Shown one piece after another: positions 45,746-57,751 of a DNA stretch of 64,000 nucleotides. A program made the translations under genes and the position numbers. The notes below the pieces were generated by a model that saw nothing but the letters and a program-made list of their open reading frames with translations, did not search any database and was not told the origin of the DNA. Source of the stretch: an uncultured Myxococcales bacterium (GTDB taxonomy: Bacteria > Myxococcota_A > UBA9042); assembly GCA_903842345.1 (NCBI GenBank), contig CAIMLR010000002.1, positions 248,001 through 312,000 on the forward strand, read 5' to 3'. Each line of letters begins with the position of its first letter. The stretch's first letter is position 1.

Positions 45746-48041
45746 AGACTCCATCCCAGCCCGCCGGTGGCGGGTCCGCAGCGAGCACTTCAATCATTCC
45801 GGCCAGACGCTGCGCCGGCCCATCGCCCGGATACGCCGCGAGAAAGTCGGCGATCGCCGCGCGCGCCGTTTCCCAGCGCATCTGCCGATAAGCCGCCAGC
45901 GCCGTCGCATACTGGCCAAGCGCCGCCGCGGTCAGCGGGCAATCCGCCGCCGTCCCGCACAGCTCATGCACCGCCAGCGCGCCGCCGCGACCCTTGACGC
46001 GCACCGCATCCACTTCGCGGAACACGAAAGTCGGCCCGGCCCGCAGCGGCACCGTTGGCCCGCACAGGATGCCGCAGCGCAGCTCCTTGGTCAGCGCCTC
46101 CAGCCGCGACGCGAGGTTCACGGCATCGCCCATCACCGTGTAGTCAAAGCGCATTTCTGAGCCCATGTTGCCCACGGACATCATGCCGGTATTGATGCCG
46201 ACGCCGATGCGCAGCTCCGGCAAGTTCCGCGGCCGCCATGTCTCGTTGAGCGCCGTGAGCGCTTGCTGCATCGCCAGCGCGGAGCGACACGCCGCCGCCG
46301 CGTGGTCCGGTTGCTCCAGCGGCGCGCCGTAGACCGCCATCACCGCGTCGCCGATGTACTTGTCCAACATGCCGCCTTGGGCGAGCACGATGCCGGTCAT
46401 CGGCGTCAGGTATTCATTGAGGAACGCGGAGAGCGCCTCGGGCTCCATCTTTTCTGAGAAGCTGGAGAAGCCGCGGACGTCGCTGAACAGCACGCTGAGT
46501 TCGCGCCGCTCACCGCCGAGGCGCACGCGGCTTGGGTCATCCAGCAGCTTCTCCACCAGATTGCCGGACACGTACTGCGAAAACGTCGCGCGCAGCTGGG
46601 CCTTCTCGCGGCCTTCCGTCGCCAGCGCCGTCGTGGTCGCCGCCAGCGCGATCGCCACAATGCCGCCCAGCGGCCCCACCACATCGACGAGCCAGCGATC
46701 GGCGAAGAGCGCTTGGCTCAAGGCCAGCCAGCCCGCGCCGAGCGCCACCGCCAGCAGCCCCGTCAGCCACGCGCGGCGCTGCCGCACGCGCTGGATTTGC
46801 CCCGCCGTCAACAGCAGTCCCATCACCAGCAGCGCCAGCGCGCTCGACCAGCCGGGCGCCCGCCGCAGCAGCTCATCGTGCAGGGCGTTGTGCGCCAGCG
46901 TCGCGTGGATCTGGACGCCCGGCACGTCGGTGCCAAACGGCGTGGAAACGCGGTCGCGCGCGGCATCCGTGTAGCCCACAAGCACCAGCTTGTCCTTCAG
47001 CGTCTGTGGCGAAAGCGTCCCGGCCAGCACGTCCGCCGCCGAGTAGGTGTGAAAGCCGCCGTCCGGCGCCAGAAAGTTCAGCGTCGCCGTGCCGTTGCGA
47101 TCGACGGGGAGCGCGTGACCGCCCAACTGCACGGTCGCGTCGCCCGTCACGTAGCTCGTCGCCAGATCCGGTCCCGCGCGCTGCGCGAGCGAGAGGCCCA
47201 GCGGCTGGTAGTACCGCCCGCCGTGGTCGATGACCGTCAGCACCCGCCGCACCTTGCCGTCTGCGTCGCGCAGCACGTTCACCGCGCCTGCGCCCGCTGC
47301 CGCATCCGCCAGCATCGGCAGCGAACCGTAGACCCCCGCTTCCGCGCGCGGCGGTCGCTGGCCCACCGGCGCATCGGTCACCACGCCTTCAGTCAGCCGC
47401 GCGCCTTTCAAGCCCGGCGGCTCGGGACTGCCCGCCGGCGGGGGCTCGCGCTCGCCGCGATCGAGGAAAAACAGCAGCGGCAGCAGTACGTTGTGGGAGC
47501 TGCGCAGCGCGGCGGCCAGCGCATCGTCGCCGTGCACGGCATCCTGGACCAGCAACAGCGCCCGCTGGGCCTGCGCGACGGTGGGCGATCGGCTCACTTC
47601 GTCGGCGGTCAGGCCCGTCACCGCCTGCGCGACGGCTTGGGTGACGGCGGCCGGCAGCGGCATTTCCGGCGACGTGAAGAACGCGTCAAGGCCCACCGCG
47701 CGCGGCTGATAGGTCGCCAGTGCGCGCAGGAACGTCGCCCAGCCCGCGCGCCGCTGAAAGACGTCGGGAGAGGTCTGTCGCAGCCGGTCGTCAAAGCCGA
47801 CGATCGCGATCTGATCGTCCACTGGCGGCCGCGGCCCGCGCACCGTGAAGCGCGCGTCGACCGTCGCCAGCTCAGCCTCGTCCAGGCCTGGCAGCGTCCA
47901 TTGCCCGGTGTGATGGCCCAGCAGGCTGCCGGCCGCGAGCAGGGTCGCCAGGAGCGCCGACCCCAGCGGGACATTGGCGCGTCGGCGGGGCTTCCGCGCC
48001 GCAGGCGTGGCCGGACGCGGCGGTAGCGTGGCCTGAGTCAT
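45726..48041 (-). CDS. CHASE2-domain class III adenylate/guanylate cyclase
   Basis: A 771-residue membrane cyclase. Residues ~24-42 form the first TM helix. An extracytoplasmic CHASE2 sensor runs to ~385 (LATVDARFTVRGPRPPVDDQ, then TDAARDRVSTPFGTDVPGVQ), followed by three TM helices (~390-480) and the catalytic domain. Metal Asp residues are in LFSDVRGFSSF and KYIGDAVMAVYG. DYTVMGDAVNLASRLE carries the Asp, Asn and Arg expected of an adenylate cyclase. The C-terminus is a short TPR-like helix pair. It lies 33 bp after the kinase gene on the same strand, and its end overlaps the next gene. Confidence 0.92.
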   Translation of the reverse strand: MTQATLPPRPATPAARKPRRRANVPLGSALLATLLAAGSLLGHHTGQWTLPGLDEAELATVDARFTVRGPRPPVDDQIAIVGFDDRLRQTSPDVFQRRAGWATFLRALATYQPRAVGLDAFFTSPEMPLPAAVTQAVAQAVTGLTADEVSRSPTVAQAQRALLLVQDAVHGDDALAAALRSSHNVLLPLLFFLDRGEREPPPAGSPEPPGLKGARLTEGVVTDAPVGQRPPRAEAGVYGSLPMLADAAAGAGAVNVLRDADGKVRRVLTVIDHGGRYYQPLGLSLAQRAGPDLATSYVTGDATVQLGGHALPVDRNGTATLNFLAPDGGFHTYSAADVLAGTLSPQTLKDKLVLVGYTDAARDRVSTPFGTDVPGVQIHATLAHNALHDELLRRAPGWSSALALLVMGLLLTAGQIQRVRQRRAWLTGLLAVALGAGWLALSQALFADRWLVDVVGPLGGIVAIALAATTTALATEGREKAQLRATFSQYVSGNLVEKLLDDPSRVRLGGERRELSVLFSDVRGFSSFSEKMEPEALSAFLNEYLTPMTGIVLAQGGMLDKYIGDAVMAVYGAPLEQPDHAAAACRSALAMQQALTALNETWRPRNLPELRIGVGINTGMMSVGNMGSEMRFDYTVMGDAVNLASRLEALTKELRCGILCGPTVPLRAGPTFVFREVDAVRVKGRGGALAVHELCGTAADCPLTAAALGQYATALAAYRQMRWETARAAIADFLAAYPGDGPAQRLAGMIEVLAADPPPAGWDGVYDQHSK

Positions 48042-48074
48042 GGGTGCTTGGGTAACACAGCAGCGGGAATTGCG

Positions 48075-51560
<3,486 letters not shown>

Positions 51561-51628
51561 CAAACCTCAAAGCGGTTGCCGGTCGCGAATCTAGGCCATC
51601 GCGCGATGGAGGGCAAGCGGAGGCGGGG

Positions 51629-53452
51629 TTAGCGGATGAAGACGTAGGCCCAGCTCTTGGTATTCTGCTCCTGAGGTGTCGCTCCGCAGTAGGCGATGTT
51701 GCCAGCGCTCGTGTTGGGATTCGTGATGCCAGCAGCCCCAGGACCAGGTGGGCTGCCGCCGCACACGCTCGCCGCTGCCAAGCCGATGCCGATGGCTGCG
51801 TCGGGCGTGGCGCAGTTGTCCTCGTTGTTGGTGAGGATGCCGATGCGGACGCGGAGGTCGGTAGTGTAGGCGTCGACGTAGCTCTGGGTGACAGGCCGGA
51901 CGTTGAGGCCCTCGCGGTTGCAGTAAGTGAGCAGGGAACCGTTGTAAATCAGCCCTTTCCAGTAGGCTTGGCCGTAGTAGGTCGCACGGTACACGTCGTT
52001 GCCGATGACCGACAGCAAGGAGGAGCCGCCCCCTTGCATCACACGCCAATTGGTGGTGCTGCTGAAGGTCATGCCGATGCGCATCGTCGAGAAGGGCATG
52101 CTCGCATAGGCCGCCGATTTGTGCTCCGTGGTATCGAGTCCGGCAGCGTTGGCCGGGTTCAGGGTCGTCCCGTTGCCCCAATATGCGGAATCGTAGCCGA
52201 ACGTCATCTGACTACCGTCAATCTTGAGCACCTGGGTCCATCCGCCGCCGTCATTGAACATGTCGCAGTACGCGGAGAACGGCGCGACCGGTCCCGCGCC
52301 GTCGGGATCCAGCGTGTAGAGTCCCGACGCAGGGCTGCCGCCCGCTTGCAGGATCGCCAAGCACGACGTTCCCTGCACCGCCACGCACGACGTGCCGTTG
52401 CACTGCTGGCCCGCGGTCGTGCACAGCGTCCCGTTGGCGATTCCGCACTTCGCGTTGGTGTCGCCGCAGATGTCGGTCACCGGCTGGCCGCACGTCACCT
52501 TGCTGGCGTCCATGCACTGCTCGCTGCAAAACGCCAGCTTCTTCGCCGTCGAACCGTCGCAGATCGTGAACCGGTTGGCGTTCCAGCCGAACACGCCGTT
52601 GTGCGCCGCGTCGCACGTCAGCCCGCCGGGGCCAAACGCGCCGCCAAAGATGACCGCGTTGGTCAAGTCCAGCACCTTGCCGATGAACAGCGTGTTGTTG
52701 ACCGTGAGGCTGCCCGTGACCGTGCCGCCGCCGATGGGGAGAAACGCGCTGACGGCGTCCTGGGCCATTGCCGCGAGGCTGACGCACGCGGTGCATTTCA
52801 CGTCCTTGGCGACGTCTGCGCTGGCGGCGGTGCTGGCGCTGGCGGCGGTCGTGGCGGACGCGGCGCTGTCCGCGGTGGCGGCGGTTGTGGCGCTGTCGGC
52901 CTTGGTGGCGGTCAACGCGCTCGTCGCCGGACCGCCGGCGCTGGCTGAACCGGCGTAGGGGAAGCTGACCTTGTCCGCAGCGATGGCGCCCGTCGCGATG
53001 TGGTCGGCGCTGATGCAGCCGCTGCAGCTGAGGCTCTGCGCCGTGCCCGCGACGTTGGCCCAGTAGGCGCGCGGCACCCAGCCGATGGCGGTGCGCGGCA
53101 ATTCCGGGTCGCTGCCAACGGCGATGCCGAACCACAGCGGCGTGGCGGTGGTCGTCAGGATGGCCGGCAACGGTGTGACGCCGGCACTGCTGCCGATTTC
53201 AAAGGCAAACAAGCCGCCGACGACCGCGACCGGGCCGTAGGTCTCCTGCCAGATCACCGCGCCGCCAACCGCTTGATCGTACAATGAGACTTTCAGCGTG
53301 TAGGTGCCGTCGGCGACCGCGCCGCCTGCGGTGGTACGCAACACGCCCTGGACCGGCAGACCGCCAACCAGCGTGTCCGCCAACGCCGGAGCCGCCCAAG
53401 CGCCACAGAAACTTGCCAGAAAAACCAGCGCCAATCGCCGCAACTTCGCCAT
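51629..53452 (-). CDS. Secreted fibrinogen-like domain protein
   Basis: 607 residues. The ATG at 53452 gives a signal peptide (MAKLRRLALVFLASFCGAWA). Residues ~30-150 form a beta domain common at the N-terminus of myxobacterial surface proteins (LPVQGVLRTTAGGAVADGTY). Residues ~175-230 are an Ala/Ser/Thr/Asp heptad-like stalk that may trimerise. A Cys-rich segment follows, then from ~355 a fibrinogen C-terminal-like domain (SCLAILQAGG, then YCDMFNDGGGWTQVLK). It is likely a secreted lectin or adhesin. No linked secretion system is seen. Confidence 0.85.
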   Translation of the reverse strand: MAKLRRLALVFLASFCGAWAAPALADTLVGGLPVQGVLRTTAGGAVADGTYTLKVSLYDQAVGGAVIWQETYGPVAVVGGLFAFEIGSSAGVTPLPAILTTTATPLWFGIAVGSDPELPRTAIGWVPRAYWANVAGTAQSLSCSGCISADHIATGAIAADKVSFPYAGSASAGGPATSALTATKADSATTAATADSAASATTAASASTAASADVAKDVKCTACVSLAAMAQDAVSAFLPIGGGTVTGSLTVNNTLFIGKVLDLTNAVIFGGAFGPGGLTCDAAHNGVFGWNANRFTICDGSTAKKLAFCSEQCMDASKVTCGQPVTDICGDTNAKCGIANGTLCTTAGQQCNGTSCVAVQGTSCLAILQAGGSPASGLYTLDPDGAGPVAPFSAYCDMFNDGGGWTQVLKIDGSQMTFGYDSAYWGNGTTLNPANAAGLDTTEHKSAAYASMPFSTMRIGMTFSSTTNWRVMQGGGSSLLSVIGNDVYRATYYGQAYWKGLIYNGSLLTYCNREGLNVRPVTQSYVDAYTTDLRVRIGILTNNEDNCATPDAAIGIGLAAASVCGGSPPGPGAAGITNPNTSAGNIAYCGATPQEQNTKSWAYVFIR

Positions 53453-53509
53453 GCCACACCCCCAACGCAGCATCGTAGCGCTATCGTTGGCAATGTCCAA
53501 CCGGTGCGC

Positions 53510-54262
53510 CTAGGGCTCGGGCGGCATGTCCGGAACGTTGTGCAGCGCCACCGGTTTGTGCTTGCGGGTCCGCAGGTTGAGCAGCTCCACGCCGAAGGAA
53601 AACGCCATGGCAAAGTAGATCATCGCCTTGTCCACGTGCTGGCCCATCGCCTCGGCGCAGAGCAGCACGCCGATGAGCAGCAGAAACGCGAGCGCCAGCA
53701 TCTTCATGGTCGGATGGCGCGTGATGAAGTCGCTGACCGCGCCGGCAAACACCATCATCACGCCCACGGCCACGAACATCGCCGCGACCATCACCTGCAG
53801 GTGCGGCGCCATGCCGACGGCGGTAATCACGGAGTCCAGGGAAAACACCACGTCCAGCAGGGCAATTTGCACGAGCACGACGACGAGCGACGGCGGCTTC
53901 TTGCCCGTCTGGCCCTCGCCGCTCTCCGCCGCGTCCAGCCGACCGTGGATTTCATGCGTCGCCTTGCCGATGAGGAACACGCCGCCGCCGCCGAGGATCA
54001 GATCGCGCCCGGAGAAGCCGCGGCTCATCACGTGCAGCACCGGCGTCGTCAGGCCCATCAGCCAGTTCAGCGCGAAAAGCAGCATCAGCCGCGTCCCCAG
54101 CGCACCGATGAGACCCAGTCGCCGCGCCTTGGGCCGCTGCTTGGCCGGCAGCCGGCTCGTGAGGATCGTCAGGAACACGATGTTGTCGATGCCGAGCACG
54201 ATTTCCATCGCCGCCAGCGTCAGAAGGCTCACCCAAGTCTCTACATGCAGCCACGCGTCCAT
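53510..54262 (-). CDS. TerC family integral membrane protein
   Basis: A 250-residue protein with about seven TM helices. The family hallmark acidic residues are present in EIVLGIDNIVFLTIL and DVVFSLDSVITAVG. The ATG at 54262 is set by GGAG seven bases upstream; another in-frame ATG is at 54268. TerC-type proteins are linked to metal (Mn2+) export at the membrane and to metalation of exoenzymes; there is no tellurite gene cluster here. Confidence 0.93.
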   Translation of the reverse strand: MDAWLHVETWVSLLTLAAMEIVLGIDNIVFLTILTSRLPAKQRPKARRLGLIGALGTRLMLLFALNWLMGLTTPVLHVMSRGFSGRDLILGGGGVFLIGKATHEIHGRLDAAESGEGQTGKKPPSLVVVLVQIALLDVVFSLDSVITAVGMAPHLQVMVAAMFVAVGVMMVFAGAVSDFITRHPTMKMLALAFLLLIGVLLCAEAMGQHVDKAMIYFAMAFSFGVELLNLRTRKHKPVALHNVPDMPPEP

Positions 54263-54364
54263 CTTCATTCTCCGGTGCGAACAGCCAGAATGCCGCAGCA
54301 GGGCGTTTTGTGCCAATACTTGTGTGCGCCGCGGTCGCCGCCGTAGAGTGCGCGCGGAGGGCAC

Positions 54365-55126
54365 ATGCCAAGTTGGACGCTGATAGGTGCGGGCAGGATT
54401 GGCGGGGCGCTGCAGGCCCGCGCGCTGGCGAAGCGGCGGCCGATGCGCGTGTTGGGCCGTCACGAGGACTGGCGCGCGCTGGATGCGCCCGCGGGCGCGC
54501 CGCTGGTTGTGTGCACGCGCAATGACGACTTGCCGGCGGTGCTGGCGCGAATCCCGGCGCATCGCCACGTCGATCTGGTCTTTGTGCAAAACGGGATGTT
54601 GCGGCCGTGGCTGGCGGCCAACGGGCTGCAGGATGCGACCCGCGGCCTGCTGTTTTTTGCCGTGCAAGCGCGCGGTGCGGCGATTGATCCCGGGCCGCCG
54701 AGTCCGTTTTTTGGCCGGCACGCTGCGGCGGTCGTCGCGGAGTTGGCGGCGCTGGACGTGCCCGCAGAGGTCGTGGATGCCCCGCAGTTCGCGGCGTGGG
54801 AGCTGGAGAAGCTGCTGTGGAACTGCATTTTTGGCCTGCTGTGTCAGGCGCACGATTGCCCGGTCGGCGGGGTGCTGACCGCGCACCGGGACGAGATCGC
54901 CGCGCTGAACGCGGAGCTGCTCGCGGTGGGGCAGCAGGCGCTGGGCGTCGAACTGGATAGCGCGGCGGTGCTCCAGCGCCTTGTGGATTACTCCGCGGCG
55001 ATTCCGCAGAACCGCGCGGCGGTGAAGGAATGGCCGTGGCGCAACGGCTGGTTTGTCGCGGAGGCGGCGCGTCAGGGCGTCGCGCTGCCTGTGCATGCGC
55101 GGCTGTGCCAGATGGCGGGCGTATGA
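54365..55126 (+). CDS. Rossmann-fold protein, ketopantoate-reductase-like
   Basis: 253 residues. The N-terminus is a dinucleotide-binding motif (WTLIGAGRIGGALQARAL) and the overall layout (NAD domain, then a helical C-terminal domain with WELEKLLWNCIFGLLC) resembles ketopantoate-reductase/ApbA-like enzymes. The substrate is unclear and the match is weak. It overlaps xdhC by four bases (ATGA) and so belongs to the XdhC-MobA-like operon, which hints at a role in molybdenum-hydroxylase maturation rather than pantothenate synthesis. Confidence 0.65.
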   Translation: MPSWTLIGAGRIGGALQARALAKRRPMRVLGRHEDWRALDAPAGAPLVVCTRNDDLPAVLARIPAHRHVDLVFVQNGMLRPWLAANGLQDATRGLLFFAVQARGAAIDPGPPSPFFGRHAAAVVAELAALDVPAEVVDAPQFAAWELEKLLWNCIFGLLCQAHDCPVGGVLTAHRDEIAALNAELLAVGQQALGVELDSAAVLQRLVDYSAAIPQNRAAVKEWPWRNGWFVAEAARQGVALPVHARLCQMAGV

Positions 55127-56220
55127 GCGCGCTGGCGATGGACGCGGAAGGCCAGCGGCTGTTGACGCGGCTGGCGGATTGGCTGCCCGAGGGCGCGGCG
55201 CCGGCGGTGCTTGTCACGATTTGGTCGGTGCAGGGCTCGACGCCGCGCGGTCCCGGGGCGCGGATGCTGTGTCGCGGCGGGCGGCTGTTGGCGGGGACGA
55301 TCGGCGGCGGGCACCTGGAAGAAGAGGCGCTGCGCGAGGCGGCGCAATGCGAGACGGCGGCGGCGGGCGGCAATGACGCGGAGACCGCGACGCCGACGGC
55401 GACGGAAGTGCGCGAGGAGGCGGATTCCAGCGGGCAGGCGGCGCGGCTGTGCCGTTATCCGCTGGGCGCGCAACTGGGCCAATGCTGTGGCGGCGTCGTG
55501 TGGCTGCACTACCGGCTGGTGACGCCGGCGGATGCGCGCGCGCTGACCCACGCGCTCGGCCAGGCGGTGCAGGCGGGTGAAGCGCTGACGACGCAGTTTG
55601 CCGACGAGACGTTGCGCGAACGCCCGCAGCCGCTCACGACGGTGCTGATCTTTGGCGCGGGCCACGTGGGCGCGGCGCTGGCGCGGGTGCTGCAGCCGCT
55701 GCCGTGGCGGGTGCTCGTTGTCGATCACCGGCCGGAATGGGCGGACCGCGTGCGGTTTCCGCCGGGCGTGGACGTTGTGTGCACGGAGCCGCTGCGGCTG
55801 CTGGCGGCGTGGGGCTGGCTGGGTGCGCAGGCGCAGGGCAGCCAGGCCGCGCAACGGCTGACCGCGCAGGGGCGGCCGCTGCCGGTCGTGCCCGCGCCGG
55901 CGGCGACGCGCGCGCTGGTGATGACGCACGATCACGCGCTCGATCGCGATTTGACTGAAGCGTTGCTGCGCGTGCCGGAATCCACGGGCGACCCGCAGCA
56001 GGCGCTGCGTTTCGTCGGCCTGATCGGTTCAGCGTCCAAGATCGCGGTGACCCAGCAGCGTCTGCGCCAGCGCGGCGTGGCGGATGCGGCGCTGGCGCGG
56101 TTGCGCGCGCCGATTGGCCTGCGGCTCAGCGACGGCCAGATGCTGGGGAACAAGCTGCCGGGACAGATCGCCATCAGCGTCGCTGCGGAAATGCTGGCCG
56201 ACGATCAGGGCGCGCTGTGA
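55123..56220 (+). CDS. xdhC: XdhC/CoxI family molybdenum-enzyme maturation factor
   Basis: A 365-residue protein that inserts or sulfurates molybdenum cofactor in xanthine-dehydrogenase-type enzymes. The N-domain has GSTPRGPGARML and GTIGGGHLEEEAL. The C-terminal Rossmann domain has VLIFGAGHVGAALARVL, DHRPEWADRVRFP, MTHDHALD and GLIGSASK, all typical. A low-complexity Ala/Thr/Glu insert sits near residues 80-105. ATG 55123 overlaps the previous stop. The hydroxylase it serves is not in this window. Confidence 0.88.
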   Translation: MSALAMDAEGQRLLTRLADWLPEGAAPAVLVTIWSVQGSTPRGPGARMLCRGGRLLAGTIGGGHLEEEALREAAQCETAAAGGNDAETATPTATEVREEADSSGQAARLCRYPLGAQLGQCCGGVVWLHYRLVTPADARALTHALGQAVQAGEALTTQFADETLRERPQPLTTVLIFGAGHVGAALARVLQPLPWRVLVVDHRPEWADRVRFPPGVDVVCTEPLRLLAAWGWLGAQAQGSQAAQRLTAQGRPLPVVPAPAATRALVMTHDHALDRDLTEALLRVPESTGDPQQALRFVGLIGSASKIAVTQQRLRQRGVADAALARLRAPIGLRLSDGQMLGNKLPGQIAISVAAEMLADDQGAL

Positions 56221-57101
56221 CCGATTTGGCCCTGCTAGTCGAGGCGGGCGGCGCGGCCTGGGAGGAGGCGGATGCCTTTGCCGCCCATGAATGGTGGGAG
56301 GCCGCGTGGCTGCGGCAGCCCGATGGTCCGCTGCGCGAGGGCTTGCGCGCGTTGACGCAGTGGGCGGCGGCGGCGCACCTCGACGTGCTGGGTCGCTGCG
56401 AGGCGGCGCTGACGATCCGTGCCCGTGCCCGCCAGCGCTTTCGCCGCACGGAGAACCGCCTCGCGCTGGCGCCGTTCGCGCTGGATTTGCCGTCGGACGA
56501 ACACGACAACCTCGTGCTGCGCGACAAGAACGACGCGTTTGCGGTGACGGCGGTGCTGCTCGCGGCGGGGCATGGACGGCGCGCGGGTGGTCCCAAGGCG
56601 TTGATCGCCGTGGATGGCCAGCCGCTGTGGCAGCGGCAAGTGCAGCGCCTGCGGTTGGTGGGCTTGACCCGCGCGATCGCGGTGCTGCCCCCGAGCGCGC
56701 GGTTGGCGGCGGCGCCTCCGCTCCGCATTTGCCACGGTGATCCTGATGGAACGCCGCTTCACAGCCTGCAACGGGCGCTGGCGCTGACGCCCGGACCGGT
56801 CCTGCTGCTGCCGGTGGATTGCCCTGCGCCCGCGCGCGGCGTGGTTGTGCGGCTGCTGGCGGCGGGCGTGCGCGATCCCAAGCTGCTGGCGGTGCGGCCG
56901 ATTGTGGCGACGCCGACGGGGCCGCGCGGCGGTCATCCGCTGTGGCTGGCGGCAGCGACCTGTCAGCAGTTGCTGGCGCTGGACGCGAACGCCCAGCGGC
57001 TGGATCGCTTTCTGCACACGCTCGGCGCGGCGTACGGGAGCGTCGCGGTCGCGGATTCGGCGGTGCTTGGGAATTTCAATCAGGACGGCGTCGCGCGCTG
57101 A
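56217..57101 (+). CDS. Fusion of DUF309-like and MobA-like nucleotidyltransferase domains
   Basis: 294 residues, starting with GTG 56217 overlapping the xdhC stop (GTGA). Residues ~1-70 resemble DUF309 (FAAHEWWEAAWLRQPDG, then GLRALTQWAAAAHL). Residues ~107-290 form a MobA/MocA-type NTP transferase (VTAVLLAAGHGRRAGGPKAL, then a VLLLPVDCPAP strand and a GGHPLWLA block). The second domain probably transfers CMP or GMP to molybdopterin next to XdhC. DUF309 in this place is unexpected; its function is unknown. Confidence 0.75.
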   Translation: MTDLALLVEAGGAAWEEADAFAAHEWWEAAWLRQPDGPLREGLRALTQWAAAAHLDVLGRCEAALTIRARARQRFRRTENRLALAPFALDLPSDEHDNLVLRDKNDAFAVTAVLLAAGHGRRAGGPKALIAVDGQPLWQRQVQRLRLVGLTRAIAVLPPSARLAAAPPLRICHGDPDGTPLHSLQRALALTPGPVLLLPVDCPAPARGVVVRLLAAGVRDPKLLAVRPIVATPTGPRGGHPLWLAAATCQQLLALDANAQRLDRFLHTLGAAYGSVAVADSAVLGNFNQDGVAR

Positions 57102-57162
57102 ACGAGGCGGTCCTGACGGACAGGACTCTTGCCTCTGCCGCGATTCGTGCCAAAGTCACACC

Positions 57163-57738
57163 ATGCGCGCAATGACAGACGACGCCTACTCCATCCGTCC
57201 CGCCGGCCTCGCTGACGCCGAAGCGCTCTGCGCATTCAAGCGGCAAGTCTTTGGTGAAACGGAATTCTTGCTGCAAGGCTTGGAAGATTTTGACGATCAG
57301 GTCGACGTCGAGCGCGACCTGATCGGCCGCTTTCACCACCAGTCCAACAGCGTGCTCGTGCTGGCCGTGGACGACGACGGCCGCGTGATCGGCCTGTGCA
57401 GCATCGTCGGCGGCCATTTGTGGCGCACGCGCCATGTCGGCACCATGAGCATCGGCGTCCTGCGCGCGTGGTGGCGGCGCGGCGTGGGCAAGCGCTTGAT
57501 GCTGCAGACGATGCGCTGGGCCGAGGAGAATCCGCTGCTGGAGAAGCTGGCGCTGCAGGTCCACGCGACCAACACGGCGGCGCGGGCGATGTACGCGCTC
57601 CTGGGTTTTGAAGAGGAAGGCCTGCTGCGGCGGGAAGCGAAGCTCGCGGGCGGCGAGGACGACCTCGTGCCGATGGGGCGGTTGCTGCCGCGGCGATCGG
57701 CGATCGTGACCCACGCACTTGTGCGCAACTGGGACTGA
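57163..57738 (+). CDS. GNAT family N-acetyltransferase
   Basis: 191 residues. It has the acetyl-CoA-binding block MSIGVLRAWWRRGVGKRLML and a C-terminal strand (LEKLALQVHATNTAARAMYA, then LLGFEEEG) with the Asn-Ala-Tyr pattern of RimI/RimJ-like GNATs. The substrate is unknown. ATG 57163 or 57172 may be the start; neither has a clear ribosome site. It is followed after 13 bp by a lipoprotein gene. Confidence 0.85.
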   Translation: MRAMTDDAYSIRPAGLADAEALCAFKRQVFGETEFLLQGLEDFDDQVDVERDLIGRFHHQSNSVLVLAVDDDGRVIGLCSIVGGHLWRTRHVGTMSIGVLRAWWRRGVGKRLMLQTMRWAEENPLLEKLALQVHATNTAARAMYALLGFEEEGLLRREAKLAGGEDDLVPMGRLLPRRSAIVTHALVRNWD

Positions 57739-57751
57739 GGAAAGCAATCCG

